Positions 1 to 12,116 of a DNA stretch of 64,000 nt are shown here, one piece after another. Source of the DNA: Fragilaria crotonensis (taxonomy: Eukaryota; Bacillariophyta; Fragilariophyceae; Fragilariales; Fragilariaceae); contig JAKSYS010000168.1 in assembly GCA_022925895.1 (NCBI GenBank), forward strand, positions 1-64,000, in the 5' to 3' direction. The translations under genes were made by a program, and so were the position numbers. The stretch's first letter is position 1; every line of letters starts with the position of its first letter. The notes below the pieces were generated by a model. That model was given only the letters and a program-made list of their open reading frames with translations, made no database searches and was not told the origin of the DNA.

Positions 1-1976
1 TGGTTCTGTGTTCAATGGCTAAATTAGATTCATCATGGACTGAGCTTTTGGATGGTGCTTTGTCACAATGCTAAAAAAATGTTTTTTTTTTACATGCTGC
101 CATGTTGCTCATGATTGGGGGCAGTCAACTCACAAAACAACTAAATGTTATCCACAAATTGATCACATTGAATACACCAACGCCACCACTTGCTTTATTG
201 CAACACTAGGCTATGATCGTGTGTTCAAAGCATCATTTCACACAACCACCAAGACTTCCATGTTCATTGCCAACATCAATAGAATGAAACCATTGGTAAT
301 CATACAAAGCAATCAACTTTTTTTGTAACTAATGTGCAGTTTCTGCAGAGGCTGGAGTTCTCAAATGCAATAATTTCCTTTTGGTGACTGCATGCTTCAT
401 TGCAAACAAACAGTACCTTTGTACTGGCACTGGCAATTTGCTTGACACTGAATTGGGTTACCAGCAGTACCAAATTATGCTAGTCAATGGTACATTGTTC
501 AGTGTTGCAAACACACATCCATCACATTGAAAATAACTTCAAGAACATCTGTGTCCAGCAATGTCCCCAGCGGGATTTCTGGACCAGTATTAGTCCTCAC
601 CATGACATGCTTTTACACCTTGATGTTGAGTGAAATTTGCAAGGACATCATGTTCTTCTTCATTTGGTCAGATAGCATAATATATTAATTACATCACATT
701 TTAGGAAGTGCTCCTAGTAGAAGGTTTTCATGACTGGAAAGTCTATAAAAGGAACAACAAGCTTTCACATAACTGAAATGAGGTGTAGTAGAGTTTATCA
801 ACTCATTGCATGTCATGGCTGTCTATTTGTTGCATATCTACTATTGTGACCAGGCTGTGTTATTTCACAAAAGCTCCTTCTAGCACCCAAAGAGCTAAAT
901 CATGAATTTTTTAGATTTCTTCCAAGAATTTTACATCGATGAATTCATTCAGAAGTAATGTTACAGTGCATAGTGCAGTGTCAGACCGACATGGAGCTTC
1001 CTGATATACTGATCATGAGTACATTGATGCTGATTTCACACAGTAATTCAGTGCTACTATCATGATCAAGCAAATGTGTTGTTTCTGCTGCAAACAACTG
1101 CTCATAATCCCTTAAATCCCACACTTGACTATCAATTTCTGCTGATGGGATTTCATGGTTTCTCTGATGATGATGATATTGCCATGCTGATTGTCATGAA
1201 TATGCACATAACTATTGCATTGGAGTGTTTGTACTAGTAGAGTGCACTCCACATCATTCATTGACTTGGAAGTATTCATTTGAGACGTTCAATCATTCAA
1301 TCATACAATGTATGTAAGTATGTACAAAATCAATCCCATCAATCAGCACATACTAGTCAATGACAAGGTACAGTATGCCAAGAACATCAGTTCAATCCCA
1401 CTTAAATGTTAAGTTCAATAAAAGAATACTTGACCTTGTCATGTTTGTGGCTCAATTGTTCAATTTCCTTTCAGGTTTGAGTGGAATGGTCCAACCGACA
1501 TCATAGGAGTCCTGCTATTCATGGTCAACAGAACAGCTATTGTAGCTCAAACATCACAGCCGCAGCTATTGGATGTCAAGATGATGTCAAGTACACTGAC
1601 TGGATAGCACAGCAACACTCGACAGCGTGTCTCAAGTACGACTAGTATAACACAACTAACAACGTACACGAGTCTCCCTTTATCTTCTTGAAGAGTTGAG
1701 TCTACAGTACTGGAGTACGAGTACCGCCACCGTGACGGACAGTTCCGGTTCGTTGTATTCGAGTACAAGTACTACCGGTAGCTAGTACGTCTGGTACATA
1801 CCTGCTATGGTACTTACGTACTGCGAGTGCTGTATGGTGTATGGCACTGGCAGGAATATCGTGGAGCCAGTACTGGGAAGGTCCACCTGTGCGTTTCGCA
1901 ACGTGAGAAAACAAAGGATGCCGGACAGACCACGAAATTGTATAGACTTTCTTATACTTTTTGTCGAGGCTCCTAC
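1..1976. repeat. Direct repeat copy A1 (left, cut by window edge)
   Basis: This AT-rich stretch of about 2 kb recurs almost unchanged at 2379-4337. The two copies run colinear from TGGTTCT to GAGGCTCCTAC. They differ mainly by single-base gains in short homopolymers, nearly all in the first kilobase of this copy, plus a few substitutions. The last 300 bases are rich in GTAC. No convincing protein is encoded; the short ORFs shared by both copies are overlapping, low-complexity frames. It may continue left of the window. Confidence 0.9.
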
Positions 1977-2378
1977 ATAACCCGGTAAAATATAAGAGAT
2001 TTAGGCTTTTACGAGCTCGGAGGCCACATTGTATAAGAAAACCTTATATTTTGCATGAGTCCCGGAAGTACTGCTCATATCTTTTAGCGGTGGTATTGCG
2101 CGTAATTTCTCAGTCACACGAGTCACGAGCGGTACGCTTGGAAAAGTATAAGACTTCGAGCTCTTTGTCTTATACTTTTCCGGAGGGAGTAGGTACGAAC
2201 GAGTACTCGCGACTCGGCAACTTTAGGCTTTTGCACGGTACTGGAGTACTTGGTCTACTACTACTATCGGTAGTACAAATACCACTACTAGTGTCTACAG
2301 TACGGTCAGGTATGTACTGTAGTATTTTACAGTAGTTGCTCAAGCTACAACCTACTGTAGTAGAGTATTGTAGATCAT
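1977..2378. other. 400 bp spacer between the repeat copies, with hairpin
   Basis: This segment is not repeated after copy A2, so the arrangement is A-B-A. It holds several scattered copies of a TATAAG/CTTATA motif, two versions of TTTAGGCTTTT, and a perfect 15-base inverted repeat at 2140-2181. No gene is visible. Confidence 0.6.
2140..2181. repeat. Perfect 15-bp hairpin
   Basis: The arm GGAAAAGTATAAGAC (2140-2154) is followed by a 12-base loop and its exact reverse complement (2167-2181). A related CTTATACTTTTT string sits at the end of repeat A in both copies. This suggests a palindromic core of a small transposable element or a transcription-stop-like hairpin. The function is unknown. Confidence 0.7.
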
Positions 2379-4337
2379 TGGTTCTATGTTCAATGGCTAA
2401 ATTAGATTCATCATGGACTGAGCTTTTGATGGTGCTTTGTCACAATGCTAAAAATATGTATCTATTTTACATGCTGCCATGTTGCTCATGATTGGGGGCA
2501 GTCAACTCACAAAACAACTAAATGTTATCCACAAATTGATCACATTGAATACACCATCGCCACCACTTGCTTTATTGCAACACTAGGCTATGATCATGTG
2601 TTCAAAGCATCATTTCACACAACCACCAAGACTTCCATGTTCATTGCCACATCAATAGAATGAAACCATTGGTAATCATACAAAGCAATCAACTTTTTGT
2701 AACTATGTGCAGTTTCTGCAAAGGCTGGAGTTCTCAAATGTAATAATTTCCTTTTGTGACTGCATGCTTCATTGCAACAAACAGTACCTTTGTACTGGCA
2801 CTGGCAATTTGCTTGACACTGAATTGGGTTACCAGCAGTACCAAATTATGCTAGTCAATGGTACATTGTTCAGTGTTGCAAAACACACATCCATCACATT
2901 GAAAACAACTTCAAGAACATCTGTGTCCAGCAATGTCCCCAGCAGGATTTCTGGACCAGTATTAGTCCTCACCATGACATGCTTTTACACCTTGATGTTG
3001 AGTGAAATTTGCAAGGACATCATGTTCTTCTTCATTTGGTCAGATAGCATGATAAATTAATTACATCACATAGTAGGAAGTGCTCCTAGTAGAAGGTTTT
3101 CATGACTGGAAAGTCTATAAAAGGGACAAGCTTTCACATAACTGAAATGAGGTGTAGTAGAGTTTAACAACTCATTGCATGTCATGGCTGTCTATTTGTT
3201 GCATATCTACTATTGTGACCAGGCTGTGTTATTTCACAAAAGCTCCTAATAGCACCCAAAGAGCTAATTCATGAATTTTTAGATTTCTTCCAAGAATTTT
3301 ACATTGATGAATTCATTCAGAAGTAATGTTACAGTGCATAGTGCAGTGTCAGACCTACATGGAGCTTCCTGATATACTGATCATGAGTACATTGATGCTG
3401 ATTTCACACAGTAATTCAGTGCTACTATCATGATCAAGCAAATGTTGTTTCTGCTGCAAACAACTGCTCATAATCCCTTAAATCCCACACTTGACTATCA
3501 ATTTCTGCTGATGGGATTTGATGGTTTCTCTGATGATGATGATATTGCCATGCTGATTGTCATGAATATGCACATAACTATTGCATTGGAGTGTTTGTAC
3601 TAGTAGAGTGCACTCCACATCATTCATTGACTTGGAAGTTTTCATTTGAGACGTTCAATCATTCAATCATACAATGTATGTAAGTATGTACAAAATCAAT
3701 CCCATCAATCAGCACATACTAGTCAATGACAAGGTACAGTATGCCAAGAACATCAGTTCAATCCCACTTAAATGTTAAGTTCAATAAAAGAATACTTGAC
3801 CTTGTTATGTTTGTGGCTCAATTGTTCAATTTCAGGTTTGAGTGGAATGGTCCAACCGACATCATAGGAGTCCTGCTATTCATGGTCAACAGAACAGCTA
3901 TTGTAGCTCAAACATCACAGCCGCAGCTATTGGATGTCAAGATGATGTCAAGTACACTGACTGGATAGCACAGCAACACTCGACAGCGTGTCTCAAGTAC
4001 GACTAGTATAACACAACTAACAACGTACACGAGTCTCCCTTTATCTTCTTGAAGAGTTGAGTCTACAGTACTGGAGTACGAGTACCGCCACCGTGACGGA
4101 CAGTTCCGGTTCGTTGTATTCGAGTACAAGTACTACCGGTAGCTAGTACGTCTGGTACATACCTGCTATGGTACTTACGTACTGCGAGTGCTGTATGGTG
4201 TATGGCACTGGCAGGAATATCGTGGAGCCAGTACTGGGAAGGTCCACCTGTGCGTTTCGCAACGTGAGAAAACAAAGGATGCCGGACAGACCACGAAATT
4301 GTATAGACTTTCTTATACTTTTTGTCGAGGCTCCTAC
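2379..4337. repeat. Direct repeat copy A2 (complete)
   Basis: Second copy of the 1.97 kb repeat, 1959 bp long, net 17 bases shorter than A1. It ends at CTCCTAC; beyond that the sequence leads to the MFS pseudogene instead of spacer B. The copies are a few percent different at most, mostly by indels, so the duplication is recent or was homogenised. Confidence 0.9.
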
Positions 4338-4539
4338 GTAATGATCATGCAAGTGACAGCGACATGTGCGGTGACCGGTGACTTCCAATGAGGCCGAGTC
4401 CCTCGTCCACGAGTACACGACTGTGCGACGAACATCAACGTCAAGTAGAACCACATTTCATTCCATCGGTGTGACCGGTGAGCCACAAACGATGATTTCG
4501 GTTTTGACCAAGGATGATGATCACAATGCTCCGCCCCTT

Positions 4540-5848
4540 GGCAAGGTCTCCTACTGTTTCGATCACTCTTTTTTCTCGACGGTTTGGGGGGATCCGCATG
4601 GGGCCGATTCGGCGTCATATTCTTCAATCAAGTCAAACACGTGTCGGCTCAAAACATTGGACTTTTGCAGAGCATTCATCCCATCATTGGTTTCATTGCA
4701 AAGCCGCTCTGGGGATGGTTGGCAGATCGAATACAATCCCGAAAAATTGTCTTTTTAGGCTGCAAGCTAGGATCAACCATTTGCCTCCTTACGTTGGCCC
4801 TGCCCAACGAGTCTTTCCTAGCCGTGGCAGTTTCAGTCGCGGGCATGTCCCTCTTCCCTGCAAGTGGTGTACTTGATGCACACGTAATTGATTTTCTGGG
4901 GGATGCCCATAGAGGCATGTACGGATCAATACGATTGTGGGCAGCCGTGAGTTGGGGATTGGGATCCGTTGTCATGGGATACATGACTGACACCTTTGGG
5001 TTTATGTGGAACTTTGTGATCTTCGGTACCATGATGGTAATTTCTATCCTCTTTTCTGCTATCTTTCTTCCGGCAAGAAGTAAATCAGAGCAAGCCCTGG
5101 CCGACACGGAGGAGCGACCGGCGTGGACCACCCTGGCACGGGCTCTATGTCGTTGGCAAATTTGCGTGTGGCTCCTTGAAGTGACTATCCTAGGCGGTGC
5201 CATGTCCCTTGTGGATAGCTTCTCTTGTATTCCTGCAGAATGATTTACAAGCGAGCACTGCCCTTTGCGGGTACACTGTCGGGATAACTGTCTTGTTGGA
5301 AATTCCAGTCTTTCAGCATTCCAAAATCTGTTGGCGTCGCTAGGACACGATGGACTCATGGTGATTGCTATGGTCGCATACGCCACTCGCGTTATTGGAT
5401 ACACCATGTTGACACCACAAACTGTCCATTGATTCTCCTCCTTGAAGTTTTGCACGGCATTACATTTGCTTGTGCATGGAGCTCGTTTGTGGACTTTGCT
5501 GCACAGGTGGCGCCAGCCGAATGGTCCACTCTAGTCCAATCTACGATGAATACCTTTTGGGGCAGCGTCGGCGGTGGTTTGGGGCCGATCCTGGGTGGCA
5601 TCGTGTACGAAAGGTACGGCGCAAAGTTCATGTTTCGCAATGCCGGAGGCATTGTTCTGGGGACCTTGGTACTGCATGTGATTCTCTGGATTACAGGATG
5701 TTTTGGATACGACCAATTCCTACGAGAAAAGGCATCGTACAAGCTATTGAGTATGACGCCTGAAGTCGAGCTGTCGGCATTAGAATCGTATCGCGACGAA
5801 GAGGAAGACATGCAAAGTGACGAAGAAAGGGATGTACATGACGATTAG
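4540..5848 (+). pseudogene. MFS transporter (MFS_1-like/MFSD6-type), frameshifted
   Basis: An integral membrane transporter of the major facilitator superfamily, substrate unknown. The first recognisable part (from about 4584) has a G-x-x-ADR-type loop between helices 2 and 3 (LWGWLADR) and a conserved YGSIRLWAAVSWGLGS helix. The C-terminal part (5429-5848) has SFVDFAAQVAP, GSVGGGLGPILGG and an acidic tail. The frame changes near 4551, 5225, 5327 and 5432, each by a small indel, while the protein stays conserved in between. A plausible start lies upstream of 4540 but is not clear. It is either a young pseudogene or a gene with assembly errors. Its stop lies 46 bases from the stop of the convergent gene at 5895-6442. 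A 259-residue antisense ORF over this gene is a shadow. Confidence 0.7.
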
Positions 5849-5894
5849 CCAACAAGTACCACATTTCGATTCGTAAATTCACATAAGTAGCGAA

Positions 5895-6442
5895 CTAGTT
5901 CGAATGTTTCTTTTTGCTCAAAGTCCCAAGGTATTGCACGACGTTGGCCAAAAGAAGCAATGCAATTCCTGCACACTTGAATTGCGTCGCCGCGCTAGCT
6001 ATGATGAGATGCACGATCGAAGGTCTCCAGGATCCCGCCACAGCGCATCCGTGAGTGACAGATTCGATGAAGTCAAACCCACCTGTTGCAAGCGAAAGGT
6101 AGCTCAACGGATATTTAGTTAAAGTTGCAGACCCTGACTTGTTGGTTTCCAAAAGCTGAGACCCAAAATAAAGTACATACGACGGTATCATGATGCACAG
6201 ATCAAGTAGCATGAGTTGGAAGTAGATAGACCGACCGTGTTTTCCAATTGCCTCATACCAATCAAGCGCCTGTTGGGGTGTATATCCAGACAAGCCGCAT
6301 CAGGGACCAGGGCATCGCCCACGATCGGTACGCGAATTTCTTTCATCCTCCATCTGTACGCCGCGAATGACAGAATGAAGATGCCCAAACACAATTTTCT
6401 ATAGGGCTTCAAGCGCTGAAAGGTGGATAGAATCATGGCCAT
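5895..6442 (-). CDS. Small membrane protein with about four helices, one frame change
   Basis: Not recognised as a named family. Reading on the minus strand, an N-terminal segment with one hydrophobic helix (LCLGIFILSFAAYRW, near residue 20) is followed, after a frame change near 6290-6310, by SGYTPQQALDWYEAIGKHG and three more hydrophobic stretches (LMLLDLCIMIPSYVLYFGSQ; a central segment; IALLLLANVVQYLG). It ends in a lysine-rich tail. The joined length would be roughly 180 residues. No signal peptide site is obvious. The single frame change could be a short intron, a real mutation or an assembly error. It is convergent with the MFS transporter. Confidence 0.5.
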
Positions 6443-7137
6443 GCAGGATAGAAGTCATGCATCACTTACCACTCATGTGATAAGGATTTTGCATGTCAGA
6501 AAACATCAGGTCCGCCATCAAACACATCCCAGCAAGATCCGAAACCCGAATCCCAGTGGTACTTTTCATCGGGACTCGGGACCGTGAACGGACGCTTTAC
6601 CGTGCTGGTATTTCACGGTATCATCAATACCTGGTACTTGTACCAGTACTTCGAAGTTTCGAATACTCGGGTAGTGGGTACTGTGCTACCGGTTGACACA
6701 TCATAGACAGCTCGTAGTTCGGGCGTACGAGTACTCGAGTACTCAGAGTATTATTTGTTACTTGTGCTAGCTAGTAGCTACCGATAGTGTATGGTGTAGA
6801 GTATGTTATACACGAGTATACGTACTGTAGTGTTTTATATACAATACTTGTACTAACACTATCATAGCGCTGCAGTAGCATGTCTTGGACACTGGACACC
6901 CCGGAGTGAAAGACGTGTTGTGATGTGCCGTGACCAAAATTCGCATACGGATGTCACGATTTTTGAGTTGTGTGACTAAGTTTGGAAGTGTCATCAGCCT
7001 CACCCAGCTCAGCACCAAGGGTGAAGTGGTGCAATTCACATCGCCCGACTTCATACATCGTTTCGTACTGCAACATAATCCATCGCACGTCAGGAATTGT
7101 GCATCATTGCTGGTAAACACAAGACCGGAATCAAGCC
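6443..7137. other. Intergenic region with GTAC island
   Basis: Promoter-side gap between the minus-strand membrane protein and SecA. Between about 6600 and 6850 it is dense in GTAC, AGTACT and CGAGTACTCG palindromes. No ORF of interest and no RNA gene was recognised. Confidence 0.5.
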
Positions 7138-10083
7138 ATGAGAAGGATTGCATTCGTAAGCACGACGTTGCTTATGGCCGCCATGTGTGATGCGTTCGTC
7201 CCCGCAACGTTGTCAAACAAATGCGCGGTATCGTTCCTCGTCAAGCCTCAGCACGAGCTGGCGACTTTCTATCGTAGTCGTCAACTTGGCATGGGTATGT
7301 TCGATGACATGGTCGCATCATCTGACGACAAGAAGAGGGCAAGCCAGAATAAAGCCTACCTTGAGGGTCTCCAGAAGCGAGTCGAAAGAATCAACGCCTT
7401 GGAGGCCACAGTAGAAGATTTGGGCGACGACGAGCTTCAGGCTAAAACAAGCGAATTCAAGGCACGTTTAGCCGCGGGTGAAGATATTAATGGACCGTTA
7501 CTGGAAGAAGCATTCGCTGTGGTTCGCGAAGCTGCTTGGCGAGTTTTAGAATTGCGTCACTACGACGTTCAGCTTTTGGGTGGTTTGGTCCTTCATGATG
7601 GCCGCTTGGCAGAAATGGCAACTGGTGAGGGTAAGACATTGGTGTCCACTTTGCCAGCATATGCCAACGCCTTGTTGGAAGGAAAGTCGTCCTACGTCAT
7701 TACAGTCAACGACTACCTCGCTCGTCGTGATATGGAAAAGATGGGCCAAGTACATCGCTTCTTGGGTCTGACTGTTGGACTGATCCAATCAGACATGAGC
7801 GAGGACCAGCGAAAGATTGCATACGCCTGCGACGTTGTCTACGTGACGAATTCTGAACTCGGCTTTGACTACCTCAGAGATCACTTGGCACTTTCACCCG
7901 GTCAGACAGTATTGCCTGGAGGAGCTGGCGAGTTCGACGGCTTCTGCATAGTTGATGAGGCTGACTCCGTCCTGATTGATGAGGCAAGAACTCCCCTCAT
8001 CATTTCTAAGCAGGTTCCAGCTCCTGCCAATAAGTATGCAACTGCGACTCAACTTGCCAATGCACTGAAGAAGGGTCTGCACTACACGGTCGACGAAAAG
8101 AATAAGAACATTGTCCTCACCGAAATCGGGTACCGAGACGCCGAGAATGCCCTCGGTATTGTTGATCTGTTCTCTATCCAAGGAGATGGCGAAGCATGGG
8201 CTCCTTTTGTGACTAATGCTGTTAAGGCCAAGGAATTGTTCAACAAGGATATAGAATACCAAGTCTTGCTCGACAACGATGGCGCCAAGGCGGGCGTTGG
8301 AATTATTGATGCCTTCACCGGACGTGTCTTAGACGGACGTCGTTGGTCGGATGGCCTTCATCAGAGTATCGAGGCGAAAGAGGGAATCGCTGTCAGTGAG
8401 CAGAGCCAAGTGATTGCCAAGGTCACCTATCAGGCTCTCTTTCGCCAGTTCACGCGTCTTTCTGGAATGACAGGTACTGCCATGGGGGATGCCCCTGAAC
8501 TAGAAATTACGTACGGATTGCAGGTGACCCCAATCCCCACAGCCTTGCCAATCGCTCGACGAGACTATCCAGATGTTTCGTTCAAAACTCGTAAGGCGGC
8601 TAATAAGGCACTCATTAAGGAGGTGGTCAACGTTGGAGGAGGAGAACCCGACGGTCGCCCATGTTTGATTGGAACGACGTCGGTTGCCGAGAGAAGTTGG
8701 TGGCTGCTTTGAAAGAAGGGCATAGAGGCTGAGCTACTGAATGCCTCACCGAAGAATGCTCCTCGAGAATCTGAGATTGTTGCACAAGCTGGACGTGCCG
8801 GTGTCGTGACCGTCGCCACCAACATGGCGGGTCGTGGTACGGACATTTTGCTTGGTGGCTGTCCCAAGACGATGTCCCGCATCAAAGCACGATCCATCCT
8901 AATAGCCGAAGGCGTGATATCTGCAAAAGAAGCCTCTACTCTCCCTCCTACCCCGCCGGAATCCTACTTCCCTTATCCGCTCAATGAAGACATCATGTTC
9001 GCTTTAAGGGATGCCGCCCTTGCGATCAAGAAATCCTTGGGTACTGACATGAGTGCCATAGACCTTGACGAACTCCTGACAGTGGCGAACGACGCGACAG
9101 AGGCCGAGGATGATCCGGACCACATTGTCAAGCTTCGGTTAGCAACAGAATTGGTGAAAGATGCCTACAGCCGTGTATTGTCAGTAGAGAAAGACGCTGT
9201 CAAGGCCCGCGGTGGTCTCTATGTGATGGGTACCAATCGCCACGAGAGTTCTCGCATTGATCGTCAATTGCGCGGACGCGCAGGTCGGCAGGGTGATCCA
9301 GGATCATCGCGCTTCTTTTTGAGTTTCGAAGATGACATGTTTGTCATTTTTGGTGGTGACCAGTTGCCGAAAATGTTGGAGATGTTCCGCGTCAGCGAAG
9401 ACATGCCCGTGGAAGCTCCTCAAGTTACTGAAGCTCTGGGCAAGGTCCAGAAGGTTGTGGAGGACAAATACCGCGAGATTCGTTCTGAAATCTTTCGCTT
9501 CGACGAGACTCTGAACGAACAGCGAAAGGTCATTTATGCTCGCCGTCGCGATATTCTGTTTAGCAGCCCAGAGCAGACGATTGAGTTGGTGAAACAGTAC
9601 AATAAAGAAACGGTGGTCGACATTGTCAAGGCCCAAACAAGTGGAAGCACTGTGAACAGCGCCAAGGTGACGGAGAAGCTGAATCAATTCTTCCCCGGTG
9701 TCGTGGTAGGAGATTTGAGTGGCAAAGATGATACCGCAGTCGTCGCTCAGGCCGCGAATGCCATTAACAAGGCATTTAGTGAAAAAGTAGTGGACATGGA
9801 GGCTGCCGCCAAGGCGGCAGGCCGACCACCGCACCCGCTTGGCCGTTCTGCAAACTACATTACGCTCGTGACCATGGACAATGCTTGGAGTGACCATTTA
9901 CAGAATATGGAGAACTTGAAGGAAGCCGTGATTTTGCGAAAGTACCAAGGCTTGGATATTTTGACGGAATACAAGAACGAGGCATTTGAACTTTTTGTAG
10001 GCCTTGAAGACAAGATGAGGTTCAATGCTGTCTACTCACTGTGGCAAAGTCTAGCACCGCAAGCGGCGCCACAAGCAGCATAG
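7138..10083 (+). CDS. secA: Plastid-targeted SecA preprotein translocase ATPase, one disrupted segment
   Basis: SecA is the motor of the Sec translocase that pushes proteins through SecY; here it should serve the thylakoid. Residues 1-19 form a signal peptide ending CDA|FVP, a bipartite plastid presequence. Walker A is MATGEGKTL, Walker B VDEADSVLIDEARTPL, then the preprotein cross-linking region, SGMTGTA, NMAGRGTDILLGG and GRAGRQGDPGSSRF in the second nucleotide-binding fold, followed by the scaffold/wing region. No C-terminal zinc finger is seen. The span is 981 codons, near the usual plant cpSecA length. At 8688-8712 the frame runs off after GTTSVAE into a TGA, then the same frame resumes as KKGIEAELLNA. 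The simplest reading is two compensating indels (net minus 3). The rest is intact, so it is either a very young lesion or an assembly error. Confidence 0.92.
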
Positions 10084-10671
10084 CCGGGGTGTGGACACGC
10101 TACTTAAAGTAGAGACGGGTCGTCCCTTGGTCGACGCTGATACGAGGCCCAGTCCCTGATCATGCCAGAATGTCAAATCAAACTTGAGTACTTCATTTGT
10201 GAGACAGAAACGTTGAGCACTAGACTACACTCCTTATCTCCTTTTGATTCAGTCCTTGAAGGTTTAATACAGTTTCATGCTCATATTCGTACAACCCGAC
10301 TGATCGTGCTATGCATACAAGTATGTAGATGACATACAGTACTACTAGTACTCGTACGTACCAGTACTTACTGTAACGAATCGGTTTGGTCGTTCGCCGT
10401 CTGTCCGCGCCAAACGTCCTTCAAGTTCACACGTCATTGAATCTACAAAATGAACTCTATGTCATACTGGTACCCAACCTTCATGAGATGCGCGTCGATC
10501 CCATCGGAACTCTGACGAGTAGTGATCATTGTCACAGCACAAGATACGAGTTCACCCGAATCATCATTCATTGGCATCGGTTTCTAAAGTACCTGCTGCA
10601 TTCACTGACCATCGGACTGCGGAAAAACCTACTCGAGTACGACCCCACTTGATCGAAATCGCAGTCAGAAG
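10084..10671. other. Intergenic region between SecA and URC1
   Basis: 3' region of SecA and upstream region of the cyclohydrolase-like gene. A small GTAC cluster lies at about 10330-10380. No other feature is seen. Confidence 0.5.
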
Positions 10672-12096
10672 ATGGTCACAAGAAATCTCCTCGCCCCGTC
10701 GGACACATCTCATCGTCCTCCAAAGAAGCCCCGCAAGGACGAAGATGGCATTCCCTTTCCCGAACTATCTTCCCTCGACTATGTGAATCTCACCTCACAT
10801 TCCGATCAATTCGGAGTCGACCCTGTCCCCATTTCGTGGGCGCACCCCGATCCTGCCGTCCGCGGTCCCGTCATTTGCACTGTGCGCCATTCGGCACAGC
10901 GCAATGCCATTGGAGCGCATTCGGGATCCTACTGCATTTACACCGGACTCGCCGTTGCAGCTGGCACATTGGACCCTGACTATGTCCCAAACCTCAGTCT
11001 CACCTCTCCTGTTTTTGAAATTGGACCCTTCCCGTCCTGGTCAGATCCCAAAAAGATTGCCGCCATGGATCCATTTGGTCATGTCACAACGAGCGCCTTT
11101 GGCGATTGGTTGAAGAAAGGATGGGACATTCGTCCGACGATTGCCGTCACCAAAGCGCACATTGACCTTCCAGAATGCCGAGAGGCCATTACTGCTGGTC
11201 GTCTCAAACCTGATGGGAAGGTCCTCATGCCCTCGGGCCAATCGATTGTCGCCAAGGCCGCCATTGAACCAGTCTGGTACTTGCCGGAAGTGGCTCGTCG
11301 CTTCGAATGCACCGAAACAAATTTGCGACAATCCATCTTTCGCATGACGAATGGCATGTATCCGGAACTCATCACCCGGCCCGATATCAAGATCTTTTTG
11401 CCACCCATTGGCGGATTGACTATTTACATTTGGGGCGACCCGAGCACCATCCCGGATGAAGATATTGAACTCACGTGTCGCGTCCATGACGAGTGCAACG
11501 GATCCGATGTCTTTGGATCTGACATTTGTACCTGCCGTCCCTATCTGACGCATGCCATTGAAGAGTGCATCAAGACGGCCCAACGCGGTGGATGCGGCAT
11601 TGTAGTGTACTTTCGAAAGGAAGGACGGTCGTTGGGAGAAGTTACCAAGTATTTGGTATACAATACCCGTAAACGCCAAGAGGGTGGGGACTCGGCAGAG
11701 CAGTACTTTTCTTGTACCGAACAGGTGGCGGGAGTGCAGGATACGCGCTTTCAGGGGCTCATGCCGGACTGCCTGCACTTTTTGGGAGTTACCAAGATCC
11801 ATAACTTCATCTCCATGAGTGATATGAAGTATAATGCTATTGTCAATACAGGCATCAAGATTGTGAACCGTATCGAGATCCCTAAGGAGTTGGTCCCTGA
11901 CGATGCGCAGGTGGAAATTACGGCCAAGGTCTTTCACGGATACAATGCGGGAGCAACCTATCAGGGTATTGACAAGGAGGAGCTCAAGAAGACCAAGGGC
12001 GTGACTACCACTACGATGCAGCCACCTAAAAACGAAACGTTTCCTGTAATATACAGAGCGAGACTAGTGTATCGCTTTGGTATTCTACTACAGTAG
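10672..12096 (+). CDS. URC1: URC1-type GTP cyclohydrolase II paralogue
   Basis: Related to GTP cyclohydrolase II (RibA) but of the longer type known from fungi as Urc1, a protein of an alternative uracil catabolism pathway. The catalytic core is clear: [20 protein letters not shown] supplies the three zinc-binding cysteines, and [19 protein letters not shown] matches the GTP-binding and catalytic Arg segment of GCHII. The roughly 230-residue N-terminal extension ([25 protein letters not shown]) is typical of the URC1 group and absent from RibA. The length is 474 residues from an ATG at 10672. The last 20 or so residues look non-conserved and may reflect a late frame slip. The stop is 20 bp from the inferred RPS13 stop. 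The role in uracil breakdown is inferred from the family only. Confidence 0.85.
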   Translation: MVTRNLLAPSDTSHRPPKKPRKDEDGIPFPELSSLDYVNLTSHSDQFGVDPVPISWAHPDPAVRGPVICTVRHSAQRNAIGAHSGSYCIYTGLAVAAGTLDPDYVPNLSLTSPVFEIGPFPSWSDPKKIAAMDPFGHVTTSAFGDWLKKGWDIRPTIAVTKAHIDLPECREAITAGRLKPDGKVLMPSGQSIVAKAAIEPVWYLPEVARRFECTETNLRQSIFRMTNGMYPELITRPDIKIFLPPIGGLTIYIWGDPSTIPDEDIELTCRVHDECNGSDVFGSDICTCRPYLTHAIEECIKTAQRGGCGIVVYFRKEGRSLGEVTKYLVYNTRKRQEGGDSAEQYFSCTEQVAGVQDTRFQGLMPDCLHFLGVTKIHNFISMSDMKYNAIVNTGIKIVNRIEIPKELVPDDAQVEITAKVFHGYNAGATYQGIDKEELKKTKGVTTTTMQPPKNETFPVIYRARLVYRFGILLQ

Positions 12097-12116
12097 TAGG
12101 CCTACCTGGTAGAGCT

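Noticed and set aside
1547-1914. Minus-strand ORFs shared by both repeat A copies
   Set aside because: Conservation follows from the DNA duplication; translations are overlapping, low-complexity and GTAC-derived.
2707-3060. 117-residue ORF in repeat A2
   Set aside because: It is not kept open in copy A1, and neither strand gives a recognisable protein.
4676-5455. 259-residue minus-strand ORF
   Set aside because: It is antisense to the conserved MFS transporter, and its translation has no helices or motifs; a shadow.
8676-8712. Possible 33-bp GT..AG mini-intron in SecA
   Set aside because: It would delete a conserved segment that is still recognisable in another frame, and it is far below the other introns in the window (59-292 bp).
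9304-9897. 197-residue minus-strand ORF
   Set aside because: Antisense to conserved SecA; its composition follows SecA codon usage.
11041-11937. 298-residue minus-strand ORF
   Set aside because: Antisense to the URC1 core including its zinc-binding cysteines; a shadow.
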